Position numbers and translations under genes: made by a program. The notes under the pieces were generated by a model. That model worked only from the letters and a program-made list of their open reading frames with translations. It did not search any database and was not told the DNA's origin. DNA of 64,000 nt from Pegoplata infirma (taxonomy: Eukaryota; Arthropoda; Insecta; Diptera; Anthomyiidae), in the NCBI GenBank assembly GCA_963921195.1, contig OY992536.1:110014778-110078777 (forward strand), written 5' to 3'. Below, in pieces: positions 62,969 through 64,000 of this stretch (positions within the stretch are counted from its first letter, which is position 1; each line of letters opens with the position of its first letter).

Positions 62969-64000
62969 AGGAGTGAGATCATAAAAATGTTAACACACAT
63001 TTTTGCCTACAACTTTGGTGTAAAGCTTCCAAATTTTTTTTTTTCGGCAGTTTACATTTTAAAAATATGTCAGTTAATAAATTAATTTACATCATGAGTT
63101 TTAATTTGCAATTTTTTACACAATGGACGATGAAAGAAAAGTGCGTTCAAAAATAATTAAATATTTTCAACAAAACCAAACATGGACATACAAAAAAATT
63201 GCCAAAGAAACTAATGTATGCCGCCAAACAGTTTCAAAAGTGGTAAAAAGGTATCTGGAACACCTAACAATTGAAAGGAAGCCGGGAACAGGAACAACGA
63301 CTGGTTATCGTAACATTGGTAAGGCATATAAAGTTAAAAGCATCCTTAAGAGAGCTCCTAACACATCTGGCAGAAAAACAGCTCGGTTAGCCCAATGCTC
63401 AGACTTTTTTGTACGTAAAGTGAAACGTAAGGCGGGACTAAAGTCCTACAAAGTTCAAAAAGTTCCCGATAGAAACGCTTTTAAAAATTTGGAGGCCAAA
63501 ACCAGAGCTAGAAAATTGAAATCAAATTTTATAAAAAAATACAACTGTTGTGTAATGGACGACGAAACTTATGTCCTGGCTGATTTTTCGCAGCTCCCTG
63601 GTCAAGAATTTTATGTTTCCGATGTTCGAGGAAATGTTGCGGAAAAATTTCGGTCAAAAAAGCAAACGAAATTCCCCAAAAAATTCCTAGTATGGCAAGC
63701 CATATGTAGCTGCGGCCAAAGAAGCCAGTCATTTGTGACATCTGGCTCTATAAACAGCGAAATTTATATCAAGGAGTGTTTGCAGAAGAGACTTCTTCCG
63801 TTCTTGAGTCAGCACAATGTATCCACTTACTCTTGTCACTACAGCAAGAAAGCGCTGGAGTGGTATAATGATAATAATGTGGTTTTTGTACCAAGAGAGG
63901 CAAATCCACCAAACTGCCCGGAGCTCAGGCCAGTGGAGAGATATTGGGCTCTTGTTAAAAAAGAATTAAAGGGCACAAAAAAGGCCTCCCAGGACATGCA
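62969..64000 (+). mobile_element. Tc1/mariner element, right part outside the window
   Basis: Starts after a TA dinucleotide with AGGAGTGAGATCATAAAAAT, followed by GTTAACACACATTTTTG. This resembles mariner-type left ends. About 150 bp of 5' region (62969-63122) precedes the transposase start. The right inverted repeat lies beyond the window, so the TSD cannot be confirmed. Confidence 0.8.
63123..64000 (+). CDS. Tc1/mariner transposase, 3' end outside window, second catalytic Asp absent
   Basis: Open frame of 292 complete codons, no stop to the window edge. It would cut and paste the element at TA sites in the nucleus. Residues 1-50 form a helix-turn-helix DNA-binding region (YKKIAKETNVCRQTVSKVVK). 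A basic linker with RKPGTGTT follows (about 52-60) and a second HTH-like region near 80-110. The DDE domain shows VMDDETYV with D147 as the first catalytic residue, and NPPNCPELRPVERYWALVKK with E272 as the third. Between them the usual FWPD-type segment before SCHYSK is missing: the protein reads HNVSTYSCHYSKKALEWY around C238, so the second catalytic Asp is lost, apparently by an in-frame deletion of about six residues. Counting from where that Asp should sit, spacing to E272 would be near 37, suggesting a DD37E-like clade (inference). The start at 63123 is the first ATG and gives a normal N-terminus. The protein is therefore predicted to be inactive although the frame is open. No introns are needed. 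Confidence 0.9.
   Translation, partial: MDDERKVRSKIIKYFQQNQTWTYKKIAKETNVCRQTVSKVVKRYLEHLTIERKPGTGTTTGYRNIGKAYKVKSILKRAPNTSGRKTARLAQCSDFFVRKVKRKAGLKSYKVQKVPDRNAFKNLEAKTRARKLKSNFIKKYNCCVMDDETYVLADFSQLPGQEFYVSDVRGNVAEKFRSKKQTKFPKKFLVWQAICSCGQRSQSFVTSGSINSEIYIKECLQKRLLPFLSQHNVSTYSCHYSKKALEWYNDNNVVFVPREANPPNCPELRPVERYWALVKKELKGTKKASQDM

Overview
The window is a very AT-rich, gene-poor stretch of animal DNA. The transposon families, the intron-like texture and the lack of any operon-like layout point to an insect, most likely a fly with a large repeat-rich genome. I found no host exon, no rRNA, no convincing functional tRNA and no CRISPR array. The open frames are short, biased to Phe/Lys/Asn/Leu and shadow AT-rich sequence. 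It reads as one long intron or intergenic interval filled with layers of transposon remains. Only two coding regions are recognisable, both from mobile elements: a Tc1/mariner transposase at 63123-64000, cut by the window end, and a broken LINE reverse transcriptase on the minus strand at about 6640-7390.

The useful content is the fossil record of DNA transposition. Many elements can be delimited by terminal inverted repeats plus target-site duplications (TSDs) read directly in the sequence: hAT-type 8-bp TSDs at 3117-4294 (CATTAAAG), 11033-11742 (AACATATA) and 12612-12769 (CTAACAAG); piggyBac-type TTAA sites at 2293-3084 and 4923-7893; TTA sites around a 0.3-0.4 kb palindromic MITE family; a 9-bp TSD (TATATTTTA) around a 3.36-kb foldback at 26036-29394; TAA around a second foldback with 313-bp tandem repeats in its arms at 41025-42743; TA around a CACTCAAAAAA-ended MITE at 44191-44586. 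Several have an uninterrupted relative elsewhere in the window that serves as an empty site.

Layout. 1-4.7 kb: TTA-type MITEs and a nest at least three elements deep. 4.9-7.9 kb: a piggyBac-like element carrying a second TIR element and a dead LINE. 7.9-13 kb: AT-rich spacer, more TTA-type MITEs and two hAT-type insertions. 13-19 kb: spacer, then a chain of TTA-type MITE copies joined end to end. 19-25 kb: tandem 440-bp repeats, microsatellites, palindromes and a chimera. 26-29.4 kb: the large foldback with a hAT-like insertion. 30-33 kb: a TA-MITE with a tRNA-like segment and a third foldback. 34.7-37.6 kb: LTR-retroelement-like debris with repeated primer-binding-site-like motifs, split by a chimeric element that holds two tRNA-like segments. 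38-40.9 kb: a composite foldback of the CTCGAG family and small MITEs. 41-49 kb: the tandem-repeat foldback, 450-bp tandem repeats and several TIR elements. 49-54.7 kb: spacer and short imperfect tandem repeats. 55.2-58.3 kb and 61.4-62.8 kb: a degenerate minisatellite with a unit near 20 bp, cut by CTCGAG-family copies. 62969 onward: the mariner element, inserted in a CTCGAG-family copy.

I did not find an undescribed functional system. The most unusual material is the set of foldback elements, the tRNA-like segments carried inside TIR elements, the shared-TTA chains of MITEs, and a transposase frame that stays open yet lacks its second catalytic aspartate. Coordinates of elements with TSDs are exact to the base as read; boundaries of unflanked repeats are approximate.
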